This document shows, piece by piece, positions 1-6,145 of a stretch of DNA of 6,145 bases. This stretch comes from Spongiibacteraceae bacterium (lineage in GTDB: Bacteria > Pseudomonadota > Gammaproteobacteria > Pseudomonadales > PIVM01). Positions within the stretch are counted from its first letter, which is position 1, and every line of letters begins with the position of its first letter. The stretch is from contig JAUXDF010000206.1 of the NCBI GenBank assembly GCA_030618505.1, positions 1 through 6,145 of the forward strand, given 5' to 3'. A model generated the notes under the pieces. That model was given only the letters and a program-made list of their open reading frames with translations. It made no database searches and was not told the DNA's origin. Position numbers and translations under genes: made by a program.

Positions 1-98
1 TTGCGCCGGGTTGTTAAAGCAGAGTTGTCGAAATAACGAGCTAGTCCCTTCTCCCGCAAGCGGCATCGATGTTCTTGGCGCCTAAAAAGCGGGCGAAA
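1..98. other. Left-edge non-coding stretch, no supportable gene
   Basis: All three + strand frames close early (TAA at 15-17, at 34-36 and at 83-85), so at most a short C-terminal tail of an upstream gene could be present. I do not recognise either candidate tail. On the minus strand one frame is open across the whole stretch and on into the palindrome, but it has no ATG and its translation is Arg-rich and unlike any family I know. I treat the stretch as intergenic. The end of a gene to the left cannot be excluded. Confidence 0.4.
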
Positions 99-152
99 TC
101 GTAGGGTGCGGCTCCCGCACCAATTACACGGTGCGCAAGCCGCACCCTACGA
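99..152. repeat. REP-like imperfect palindrome upstream of the xdhC-like gene
   Basis: The outer arms TCGTAGGGTGCGGCT (99-113) and AGCCGCACCCTACGA (138-152) are exact reverse complements of 15 nt. Each half also folds on itself: GGTGCGG-CTC-CCGCACC on the left and GGTGCG-CAAGC-CGCACC on the right. The element can therefore form one long cruciform or two small hairpins. This nested layout, with a GTAGGGTGCG core, is typical of dispersed extragenic palindromes in proteobacterial genomes (established as a class; this family assignment is inference from one copy). There is no T-tract after the stem, so it is not a classical terminator. It lies 34 bp before the preferred start of the next gene and could influence mRNA ends or stability. 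Confidence 0.7.
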
Positions 153-186
153 CTACTCCCTCGTCCATACAAGTGATCTCTTCCCC

Positions 187-1134
187 ATGTCCAGTATTGA
201 CCAGCAAGTGCTAAGCCAGTTATACCACTGGATAAGCGAAGACCAAACAGTCTGGCTCTGTACCATTCTCAAAACCATCGGTTCCTCCCCCCGCCCGGTA
301 GGCTCGCTACTAGCGTGCAACGAAAAAGGTCAAACCGTCGGCACTCTTTCCGGAGGTTGTGTCGAAGATGATCTGCTCGAAAAACTGGTCGCCGGAGAAA
401 TCGCCCAGCAAGGCCCGCAAATTCTCCAGTATGGATTAAGTGCCGAAGAAAACGAGCGCTTTGGCCTACCTTGTGGCGGGCGCATGCATATCCTGGTTGA
501 GCGGATCACCGTTGATCAACGCGAAGACTTTGCCACCATTAATGACTGTCTTTCCCTGCGTCAATGTTGTGAGCGTCTGGTTGATCTTGTCAGCGGCCAA
601 AGTAGCGTAAAAACTGTTGAGCAGTTTCAGTCCCTGCAACAAAGTGAAGAGCAACTTAAGCACACCTATGGCCCCTGTTATCTACTCTTGCTGGTGGGGG
701 CAGGACAGCTGGCCAATTGCCTGGCCCAGATGGCGATGATGATGGATTATCGTGTACTGGTCTGTGATCCTCGTCCGGAGAAGATCGCCGAATGGGCACT
801 AGAGGGAGTTGAGCTGGTGCAGGGTATGCCCGATGATGTAATTCGAGAGCGCGTGAGTGATTCTCACAGTATTATTATCACCCTGACCCATGATCCACGC
901 ATTGATGATATGGCATTAATGGAAGCTTTAACGACCGATGCCCACTATATCGGTGCGCTCGGCTCGACAAGAACTAACGCCAAACGCCGACTTCGATTAG
1001 CGCAGCTGGGCCTGAGTGATGAGCAAATTGCCAAACTCCATGGGCCGGTGGGTTTTAGTATTGGTAGTAAAACACCCCCGGAGATCGCGGTGGCTATACT
1101 GGCTGAGCTTACTCAAATGCGCCGGCAAGCTTGA
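187..1134 (+). CDS. XdhC/CoxI-family molybdoenzyme maturation factor
   Basis: This is a 315-residue protein of the XdhC/CoxI family. Known members bind molybdenum cofactor, assist its sulfuration and deliver it in the cytoplasm to xanthine dehydrogenase, CO dehydrogenase or related molybdenum hydroxylases. The N-terminal XdhC domain shows GSSPRPVG (32-39) and SGGCVE (55-60, Cys58), followed by a LPCGG motif. The C-terminal Rossmann-like XdhC_C domain begins with LLLVGAG (GAG at 171-173) and continues with DPRPEK (from Asp194), LTHDPR (from Leu233), YIGALGS (from Tyr254) and a terminal GPVG..IG..TPPEIAVAILAE block. Length and motif order are normal. I chose the ATG at 187 over the in-frame ATG at 106 because the earlier start would translate the palindrome and add 27 residues outside the domain; neither start has a good Shine-Dalgarno. 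No molybdoenzyme gene is adjacent in the window, so the partner is unknown. The family is near certain, the exact client is not. Confidence 0.92.
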   Translation: MSSIDQQVLSQLYHWISEDQTVWLCTILKTIGSSPRPVGSLLACNEKGQTVGTLSGGCVEDDLLEKLVAGEIAQQGPQILQYGLSAEENERFGLPCGGRMHILVERITVDQREDFATINDCLSLRQCCERLVDLVSGQSSVKTVEQFQSLQQSEEQLKHTYGPCYLLLLVGAGQLANCLAQMAMMMDYRVLVCDPRPEKIAEWALEGVELVQGMPDDVIRERVSDSHSIIITLTHDPRIDDMALMEALTTDAHYIGALGSTRTNAKRRLRLAQLGLSDEQIAKLHGPVGFSIGSKTPPEIAVAILAELTQMRRQA

Positions 1135-1198
1135 TGGCAGCCGGCACTATTAATACCTTTCGTCCGCTGCTTTGTTCTCCCTACTGAGATAATTAACA

Positions 1199-1226
1199 AC
1201 TATTTGATCTGTGTCCACTATTGATC
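1199..1226. repeat. Imperfect direct repeat in the regulator promoter
   Basis: ACTATTTGATC (1199-1209) and ACTATTGATC (1217-1226) differ by one T and lie about one and a half to two helical turns apart. The second copy forms the left part of the palindrome over the -35 box. AraC-family proteins often bind direct repeats near their own promoter, so this is a candidate half-site pair. A chance AT-rich similarity is also possible. Confidence 0.3.
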
Positions 1227-1231
1227 AATAG
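1218..1231. promoter_or_regulatory. Perfect 14-bp palindrome, candidate operator
   Basis: CTATTGATCAATAG is identical to its own reverse complement and covers the whole proposed -35 hexamer (1221-1226). A symmetric site in this position would suit repression by a dimeric regulator. It could be autoregulation by the AraC-family protein encoded just downstream, or control by another factor. The symmetry is seen directly; the operator role is inferred. Confidence 0.45.
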
Positions 1232-1248
1232 CAATACTGCTGTAGAAT
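1221..1248 (+). promoter_or_regulatory. Candidate sigma70 promoter for the araC-like gene
   Basis: A -35 box TTGATC (1221-1226, 4 of 6 against TTGACA) and a -10 box TAGAAT (1243-1248, 4 of 6 against TATAAT) are separated by 16 bp. Transcription would start near 1254-1256, giving a leader of only about 20 nt before the ATG at 1277. With just 31 bp between the regulator and the CoA-transferase, this promoter could drive both genes. Confidence 0.5.
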
Positions 1249-1276
1249 GCTGATTTTCATGTGATATTTGCAGCTA

Positions 1277-2281
1277 ATGGCGACAAGTAAACTCAAAACA
1301 ACCAACAAAATCAGTTTTTACCTGAATTGCATGGCAAGACGGGGAATTGCCAGTGAGCAGGTTTTGGAGGGGACGGGGCTAGAGCAGGAGCAGGTTTGCA
1401 GTGATCAGTTTCGCCCTAATGCCAATCAATACCGTATCATTATTCAGAACATTATTGCTTTAACGGGTAATCCCTGTATTGGCATCGCTCTAGGCGCAGA
1501 GTTTAAAATCAGCAACCTTGGGGTGCTGGGTTATGCGGCGCTAAGTAGTTCGTCGCTGGCACAATCGCGTGAGTTGTTTTCCAAATATGATGCGCTGGTG
1601 GAGCATATTGTTACGCCGAATAGCGAAATTATTGATGGCCGGTGGCATACCGAGCTAAAGGAGATTTTCCCCCTCGGTGGGCTGGAATCCTTTGCGGTGG
1701 AAGAGTTTGTTAGTCGTACCATTGAGCTGGCCTCGAGCTTGACCAACAAACCTTTTCCTATTCTGGAAATGCGTCTTAGTTATGCCCCGCCAGAAAATAT
1801 GGAGGCCTATAAAAAACGCTTTAATTGTCCGATCTATTTTAAGCAGTCGCGTAATCTCATCGTTTGGGATATTAGCAGTCTGGATCAGTCTATCAGTCTG
1901 GCTAATGAAGAAGTGTTTAAGCTCTGCGAACAGCAGTGCCAGTTGTTAATTGATCAGCTGGCGGATGCGGATTTGTTATCCAGTAAAATACGTAATGCCC
2001 TGGTTAAAAACCCTGGCGAGTTTCCGACACTGGAGGAAATGTCCAAGCGACTGAAAATGGGCTCCAGAACGTTACGTCGTCGCCTGGTCAAAGAAAACCT
2101 CACTTACCAGCAGATTCTCGATCAAACCCGTAAGGATCTGGCGATTCAGTATCTTGAATACACCTCCTTAACCCCGAAAGAAATTGGTTTTCTGCTCGGC
2201 TATAACAGTGTCAGTAATTTTCGTCGAGCGTTTAAGGGCTGGACGGGCAATAAGCTAACTGACTATCGTAATAATGACTAG
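1277..2281 (+). CDS. AraC-family regulator with arabinose_bd-type sensor domain
   Basis: This is a 334-residue transcriptional regulator. Roughly residues 20-200 match the N-terminal arabinose_bd-type domain seen in OruR/VirS-like AraC proteins, including the characteristic NLGVLGYAALSSSSLAQSRELF stretch, cited here for its G.LGYA.LSS core. The C-terminal AraC DNA-binding domain has its first helix-turn-helix at about 251-272 (TLEEMSKRLKMGSRTLRRRL) and its second at about 298-322 (LTPKEIGFLLGY then FRRAFKGWTG). These are the usual two motifs, both intact. The ATG at 1277 is preferred; an in-frame TTG at 1268 would add three residues, and neither has a clear Shine-Dalgarno. The family usually senses a small organic acid or related ligand and activates a nearby catabolic gene. 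The tight spacing to the downstream CoA-transferase makes that enzyme the likely target. The ligand is unknown. Confidence 0.92.
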   Translation: MATSKLKTTNKISFYLNCMARRGIASEQVLEGTGLEQEQVCSDQFRPNANQYRIIIQNIIALTGNPCIGIALGAEFKISNLGVLGYAALSSSSLAQSRELFSKYDALVEHIVTPNSEIIDGRWHTELKEIFPLGGLESFAVEEFVSRTIELASSLTNKPFPILEMRLSYAPPENMEAYKKRFNCPIYFKQSRNLIVWDISSLDQSISLANEEVFKLCEQQCQLLIDQLADADLLSSKIRNALVKNPGEFPTLEEMSKRLKMGSRTLRRRLVKENLTYQQILDQTRKDLAIQYLEYTSLTPKEIGFLLGYNSVSNFRRAFKGWTGNKLTDYRNND

Positions 2282-2320
2282 ACTAGCTCCGCCATGACTA
2301 GACTACACCGCAATGACTAA
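2274..2320. repeat. Short tandem repeat across the regulator/CoA-transferase junction
   Basis: ATGACTA occurs at 2274, 2294 and 2313, spaced 20 and 19 bp. Copies one and two share the 12-mer ATGACTAGACTA; copies two and three share CCGC(C/A)ATGACTA. Copy one contains the regulator stop codon (TAG 2279-2281) and copy three contains the start codon of the CoA-transferase (2313). The pattern suggests local duplication by replication slippage at the gene boundary. No purine-rich ribosome binding site is visible in front of 2313. Confidence 0.75.
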
Positions 2321-4772
2321 GGCGGCCGCTGATTCTGCACTGCAAGGCATCAGAGTGCTGGAGATCTGCGATGAAGCCGGCAGTTATTGCGGAAAACTAT
2401 TTGCTGATATGGGCGCTGAGGTCATTAAGCTTGAGGTCGAGCAGGGTGATGCGGCGCGCCTGTTGCCACCGTTCTGGCATGACAAAGTAGATGCTCAATC
2501 CAGTCTCTCTTTTCTTTACAATAACACCAATAAAAAAAGTATTACCCTTGATATTAATTCCTGCGAAGGCCAGCGGCAGGTGCGTAAGCTGGTGTCAAAA
2601 TGTGATCTGCTGATAGAGGCATTGCCACCGGGAAAACTTGATAAGCTGAATCTCTCCCCTGCTAGCCTGCTAACTGAAAATCCCGCCCTGGTGGTGACCT
2701 CCGTCAGCGGCTTTGGTCAAAATGGCCCTCATCGAGATTATAAAAGCACTGATCTTGTAGCCAGTGCTCTTGGTGGTGTAATGGGCGTTACCGGCTTTGC
2801 CGATGACCCTCCGGTAAAGCTGGCAGGTTCGCAATCCTCCGTGGTGGCTTCAACGATGGCCGCCGCTAGCAGTATGATCGCCTTGTACCATAGTAGGCAA
2901 ACAGGTAGGGGCCAACATGTCGACATATCAACACAGGAATGTATGTTGGCGGCCAGTAGTATCTGTGGTGTGGGCAAGTGGCTTGAAGACGGAATTATTT
3001 CAAAGCGTTTTGGTCCCGGCCTGTTTGCCTCAGTCCCTTCCGGTACTTATCCCTGCAAGGATGGTCGCATTTACTTGATGGTTAATCGCCCGCTGCACTG
3101 GAAGACATTGGCCGGGTGGGTTAATGAGGTGAGCGGGAATCAGGAAATTCTTGACCCGATGTTTGAGGGGCCTTCTTCTGCAAGGCAGCCCTATCGTGAG
3201 TTGCTGGATATTTTTATTGGCGAGTTAACGCAGCAATACAGTGTGGAGGAATTTTATCGCCAGGCACAGCAGCGCCACCTTGCCGTAACGCCCTTGAGTA
3301 CAGCCCATGGTATTGCCAATGATCATCATCTTAACGAGCGAGGGTTTTATGTGGATGTTGAGCATGGAGAGCGAGACCATCTACGCTACCCCGGTGCTCC
3401 CTATCGTTTTACGCTGACCCCTTGGCGTATTAATCGGCCTGCACCAAAAATAGGTGAGCATAATGAGGAGATTAAAAAAATCCTCGAAAAAGAGACTGAT
3501 GCATCAAGGTTAAAAAAACCGTCGGCAGAAAAAGAGAAAAAAAATGCTCTGGAAGATTTGCGTGTGGTCGAATTTACCGCTGGTATGGCAGGCCCCTGGG
3601 TTGGACGCTTAATGGCTTTTTGCGGGGCTGATGTGGTCAGGGTTGAATCAAAAAATTTTCCTGATGTCTCACGCCTTTTTGTGCCACCAAAAACACCGGA
3701 GCTGGGCATACAATCCCAGCTTTCCCCCTGGCTAACAGACTGGAATGCCGGTAAACGTTGTGTCAGTCTGGATTTGAGCAAACAGAAAGCCGTGGAGCTG
3801 GCTAAGCGACTGATCGGCGAAAGTGATATTGTTATTGATAATAATGCCAATGGCGTGCTGGAAAAACTGGGATTAGGTTTTGACGAACTACAGAAAATAA
3901 AACCAGGGCTGATACTGTTAAGTAGTACGGGTTATGGAAAGACGGGCCCCGACTCATCTTATATTTCTTGGGGACCCAATATCGAAACGCTTTCAGGCTT
4001 AGCTAATTTATCGGGTTTTTCTTATCGTGACTGTACCATGACGCAGTTTGCCTATCCTGACCCACTGGCAGCGCTGCATGGTTTGTTTGCCGCTATGTGT
4101 GCCTTGAGGTATCGAGAAAAAACCGGTCAAGGCCAGCAAATAAATATCTCCCAGCTAGAGGTGACGGTGGCATCCATTGGTGATGTTCTGCTTGAGGTGT
4201 TTGCCGATGATAAAGAGCCTGCGAAACTAGGCAATGCCTCCCTGTCTCATGCGCCGCAAGACTGTTATCGTTGTTCTGATGGCGGTGATGGTGATGAGCG
4301 CTGGTGCGCAATTTCGGTGGTCAGTGAGCAGCAGTGGCAGGATTTCTGTGTCGTGTTGCAAAGCCCACAGTGGATTAATGATAAGCGATTTGAATCGCTG
4401 GAAAAAAGACGGGCCAATCAGCAGGAGCTGAACAAGCTAATTGAACGCTGCACGATTAAGCGCGCTCCCTACGAGTTGATGCATGCTTTGCAAGGTGTGA
4501 GTATCGCAGCAGGTGTTGTGCAAAATGTTGAGGATCAATGGCTACGAGACCCTCAACTAAAAGCCCGTCATTTTTTTGAAGAAATTCCCCATGAGAAAAA
4601 GGGCGTAGTTATAGCCGCGGGTTTGCCGTTGGGCTTGACGGTTACACCGGGGAAAACATTGCATGCGGGCAGGGCAATTGGCAGTGACAATCAGGCGGTG
4701 TTTTGTCAGCTCTTGGGATTAAGCGAGCTTGAGTATAAATTCCTGCTTGCGGAGGGTGTTGTTGAGCACTAG
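2313..4772 (+). CDS. Two-domain family III (CaiB/BaiF) CoA-transferase
   Basis: This 819-residue protein consists of two complete family III CoA-transferase domains, each about 400 residues, against a usual single-domain length near 400. These enzymes move CoA between carboxylic acids through an aspartyl-CoA intermediate in the cytoplasm. Domain 1 runs from LQGIRVLEI (about 10) to IGEHNEEI (380-387). A Lys/Glu-rich linker covers about 388-412. Domain 2 runs from LEDLRVVEF (413) to the C-terminal LLGLSELEYKFLLAEGVVEH. Both carry the GADVV/GAEVI, TLD or SLD, GFG..GP or GYG..GP, and TGRGQ or TGQGQ landmarks. Aligning back from those last landmarks places Asp583 (YPDPLAALH) at the catalytic position in domain 2, but Ser176 in domain 1, where no acidic residue lies nearby. 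One active site is therefore expected. ATG 2313 fits the domain start. It probably shares a transcript with the regulator. The substrate is unknown; DddD-like activity is one hypothesis. Confidence 0.93.
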   Translation: MTKAAADSALQGIRVLEICDEAGSYCGKLFADMGAEVIKLEVEQGDAARLLPPFWHDKVDAQSSLSFLYNNTNKKSITLDINSCEGQRQVRKLVSKCDLLIEALPPGKLDKLNLSPASLLTENPALVVTSVSGFGQNGPHRDYKSTDLVASALGGVMGVTGFADDPPVKLAGSQSSVVASTMAAASSMIALYHSRQTGRGQHVDISTQECMLAASSICGVGKWLEDGIISKRFGPGLFASVPSGTYPCKDGRIYLMVNRPLHWKTLAGWVNEVSGNQEILDPMFEGPSSARQPYRELLDIFIGELTQQYSVEEFYRQAQQRHLAVTPLSTAHGIANDHHLNERGFYVDVEHGERDHLRYPGAPYRFTLTPWRINRPAPKIGEHNEEIKKILEKETDASRLKKPSAEKEKKNALEDLRVVEFTAGMAGPWVGRLMAFCGADVVRVESKNFPDVSRLFVPPKTPELGIQSQLSPWLTDWNAGKRCVSLDLSKQKAVELAKRLIGESDIVIDNNANGVLEKLGLGFDELQKIKPGLILLSSTGYGKTGPDSSYISWGPNIETLSGLANLSGFSYRDCTMTQFAYPDPLAALHGLFAAMCALRYREKTGQGQQINISQLEVTVASIGDVLLEVFADDKEPAKLGNASLSHAPQDCYRCSDGGDGDERWCAISVVSEQQWQDFCVVLQSPQWINDKRFESLEKRRANQQELNKLIERCTIKRAPYELMHALQGVSIAAGVVQNVEDQWLRDPQLKARHFFEEIPHEKKGVVIAAGLPLGLTVTPGKTLHAGRAIGSDNQAVFCQLLGLSELEYKFLLAEGVVEH

Positions 4773-4811
4773 TATCCCCTCACAGTGTACTGCAAATTGT
4801 TTGCGCTCTTC

Positions 4812-4815
4812 AGGT
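4812..4815 (+). promoter_or_regulatory. Shine-Dalgarno of cls
   Basis: AGGT lies 8 bp before the ATG at 4824. It is the clearest ribosome binding site in the window and supports that start codon. Confidence 0.6.
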
Positions 4816-4823
4816 AAATCATA

Positions 4824-6145
4824 ATGGATGCGTGGAATTTTTTTTCGGATAATCTTCCGGCTATTGTCGTTGTTGTTGATTTTTTCCTGGCTGCCTGGGT
4901 GAGCTACCATGCGGTGTTGCATAAGCGCGACACCCGTGCGGTTATCACCTGGCTTGGCCTGGCTTGGCTGGCACCCTTTGTCGGTGCTCTTGCCTATTTT
5001 TTGTTGGGGATAAACCGGGTGCAGCGTAGTGCGGCAGCGTTGGAGCTGCGAAAATCCTGGCAGGGCAGAGAAACGTTGGCGTTGACCTGTGAGGAGCAGG
5101 AGTATCGCGACGCCTTTGCTAAGCAGCATCCCCAGTTAATTCGACAAGCCTTTCTGGTTCATAATCTTTCTGGCCATCAGCTTGCTCCGGGTAATCTTGT
5201 CACTTTGCTTGAAAATGGTGATGAAGCCTATCCGGCAATGCTGGCAGCTATTGCCGATGCGCAATGTTCCATTTCGCTGCTGAGTTATATTTTCGATAGT
5301 GATCGGGCGGGGGAGGCTTTTTTTCAAGCGCTGTGTGCCGCTCAGCATCGAGGGGTGGAGGTGCGGATTTTAATTGATGCGGTGGGTGCACGTTACAGTC
5401 GACATAATATGGTTGATAAGTTTAAACGTGCGGGGCTGAAAGCGGCGGCGTTTCGGCCCTCACACGCTCCGCGGCGTATGGGTTATGCCAACCTGCGTAA
5501 TCATCGGAAAATACTGGTGGTAGATGGTCGTATTGCCTTTACCGGCGGCACTAATATTCGAGAAGATCACTGCTTGAAGCTTCAGCCAAAATTTCCGGTG
5601 GCTTGCCTGCATTTTCGCTTTGAAGGTCCGGTTGCTGCCCACCTGCAGGAAGCCTTTGCCATCGACTGGGCTTTTACTTGCGGAGAATCGTTGTTGGGAG
5701 AACGTTGGTTTCCAGACTTGGTGCGGGTGGGTGAGAGCTGGTGCCGGGGTATTGCACATGGCCCGGATGAAGACTTTGAAAAAATCACCTATACAATAAT
5801 GGGTGCATTGAGTGTGGCGACCAAAAGAATTCGAATTGTTACGCCCTATTTTATTCCCAGTGAAGGTTTGATTTATGCATTGCAGCTGGCTGCAATGAAA
5901 GGCCTGGAGGTCGATATTGTCTTGCCGGAAAAAAATAATGTTCGCCTTGTGCAGTGGGCATCACAGGCTATGTGGCAGTATTTGCTGGAGAAAGGTTGTC
6001 GAATATTTCTCTCTCCCGCACCCTTTGATCACACTAAATTAATGTTGGTGGACGATATGTGGAGTCTGGTCGGTTCAACCAATTGGGATGCCCGCAGTTT
6101 ACGTTTAAATTTTGAATTTAATGTTGAGTGTTATGATGCCAAACT
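4824..6145 (+). CDS. cls: Cardiolipin synthase, phospholipase D superfamily (3' end missing)
   Basis: About 440 codons are visible and the frame is still open at the window edge; bacterial ClsA-type enzymes are about 480 residues, so roughly 40 are missing. Cardiolipin synthase condenses two phosphatidylglycerol molecules into cardiolipin and glycerol at the inner membrane. Two N-terminal hydrophobic segments (about 11-32 and 40-63) surround a KRDTRAVITW turn and end in YFLLGINR, the classic PLDc_N layout. Two HKD catalytic motifs are intact: H227-x-K229-x4-D234 followed by GRIAFTGGTNI, and H403-x-K405-x4-D410 followed by GSTNWDARSLRLNFEF. The start ATG is supported by a Shine-Dalgarno. The gene sits 51 bp after the CoA-transferase with no terminator between, so read-through is possible, but no functional link is apparent. 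ClsA rather than ClsB/C is favoured by the two membrane segments. Confidence 0.95.
   Translation, partial: MDAWNFFSDNLPAIVVVVDFFLAAWVSYHAVLHKRDTRAVITWLGLAWLAPFVGALAYFLLGINRVQRSAAALELRKSWQGRETLALTCEEQEYRDAFAKQHPQLIRQAFLVHNLSGHQLAPGNLVTLLENGDEAYPAMLAAIADAQCSISLLSYIFDSDRAGEAFFQALCAAQHRGVEVRILIDAVGARYSRHNMVDKFKRAGLKAAAFRPSHAPRRMGYANLRNHRKILVVDGRIAFTGGTNIREDHCLKLQPKFPVACLHFRFEGPVAAHLQEAFAIDWAFTCGESLLGERWFPDLVRVGESWCRGIAHGPDEDFEKITYTIMGALSVATKRIRIVTPYFIPSEGLIYALQLAAMKGLEVDIVLPEKNNVRLVQWASQAMWQYLLEKGCRIFLSPAPFDHTKLMLVDDMWSLVGSTNWDARSLRLNFEFNVECYDAK

Noticed and set aside
1..147. Minus-strand frame open from about 147 to the left edge
   Set aside because: It has no ATG, runs through the palindrome, and gives an Arg-rich peptide with no recognisable motif; open frames of this size occur by chance.
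106..186. Upstream in-frame ATG at 106 as the start of the XdhC-like protein
   Set aside because: It would translate the REP-like palindrome and add 27 residues that do not belong to the conserved domain; ATG 187 gives a normal family length.
1121..1145. GCCGGC repeated at 1121-1126 and 1140-1145 as a terminator stem after the xdhC-like gene
   Set aside because: The stem is only 6 bp, overlaps the stop codon region and has no following T-tract, so an intrinsic terminator is not supported.
3401..3850. 149-codon minus-strand open frame within the CoA-transferase gene
   Set aside because: It lies antisense across the linker and domain 2 start of a clearly real gene, its Ser/Phe/Lys-rich product has no family features, and it is best explained as a shadow of the sense codons.
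4234..4431. 65-codon + strand open frame inside the CoA-transferase
   Set aside because: It is out of frame within conserved domain 2 coding sequence, lacks a ribosome binding site and has no recognisable content.
4713..4739. TTGGGA / TATAAA pair as a separate cls promoter
   Set aside because: The spacer is 15 bp and the -35 match is weak; a promoter here is possible but not well enough supported to list.
4719..5129. 136-codon minus-strand open frame spanning the CoA-transferase/cls gap
   Set aside because: It overlaps the N-terminal membrane region of cls and the end of the CoA-transferase, both supported by conserved motifs; its product shows no domain.

Overview
The window looks like a chromosomal stretch from a free-living Gram-negative bacterium, most likely a gammaproteobacterium of moderate GC content. 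This rests on the family types and sequence style, not on a database match. All supported genes lie on the + strand: an XdhC/CoxI-family molybdoenzyme maturation factor (187-1134), an AraC-family regulator with an arabinose_bd-type sensor domain (1277-2281), a large two-domain family III (CaiB/BaiF) CoA-transferase (2313-4772), and a cardiolipin synthase that runs off the right edge (4824-6145, about 440 residues visible). No RNA gene, CRISPR array, insertion sequence or convincing intrinsic terminator was seen.

Region by region. Bases 1-186 hold no supportable gene, but contain a REP-like imperfect palindrome (99-152) just upstream of the xdhC-like gene. The 142-bp gap between that gene and the regulator carries the best promoter candidate in the window (TTGATC - 16 bp - TAGAAT). 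A perfect 14-bp palindrome covers its -35 box, so this is a plausible operator. The regulator and the CoA-transferase are only 31 bp apart and probably share a transcript. Their junction is built from a short tandem repeat that reiterates ATGACTA three times. The cls gene follows after 51 bp with a recognisable Shine-Dalgarno, and is functionally unrelated.

The most interesting object is the regulator/CoA-transferase pair. The CoA-transferase is two complete family III domains fused by a Lys/Glu-rich linker. By my alignment the C-terminal half keeps the catalytic aspartate (Asp583, in YPDPLAALH), while the N-terminal half has Ser176 at that position and no acidic residue nearby. The protein would therefore act as a covalently joined pseudo-heterodimer with one active site. 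The regulator probably controls it in response to the acid, or its CoA ester, that the enzyme handles. The substrate cannot be read from the sequence. DddD, the DMSP CoA-transferase/lyase, shares the tandem architecture and is worth testing as a comparator, but no DMSP-specific neighbour is present. The XdhC-like protein has no molybdenum hydroxylase next to it in the window; its partner may lie to the left of base 1 or elsewhere.
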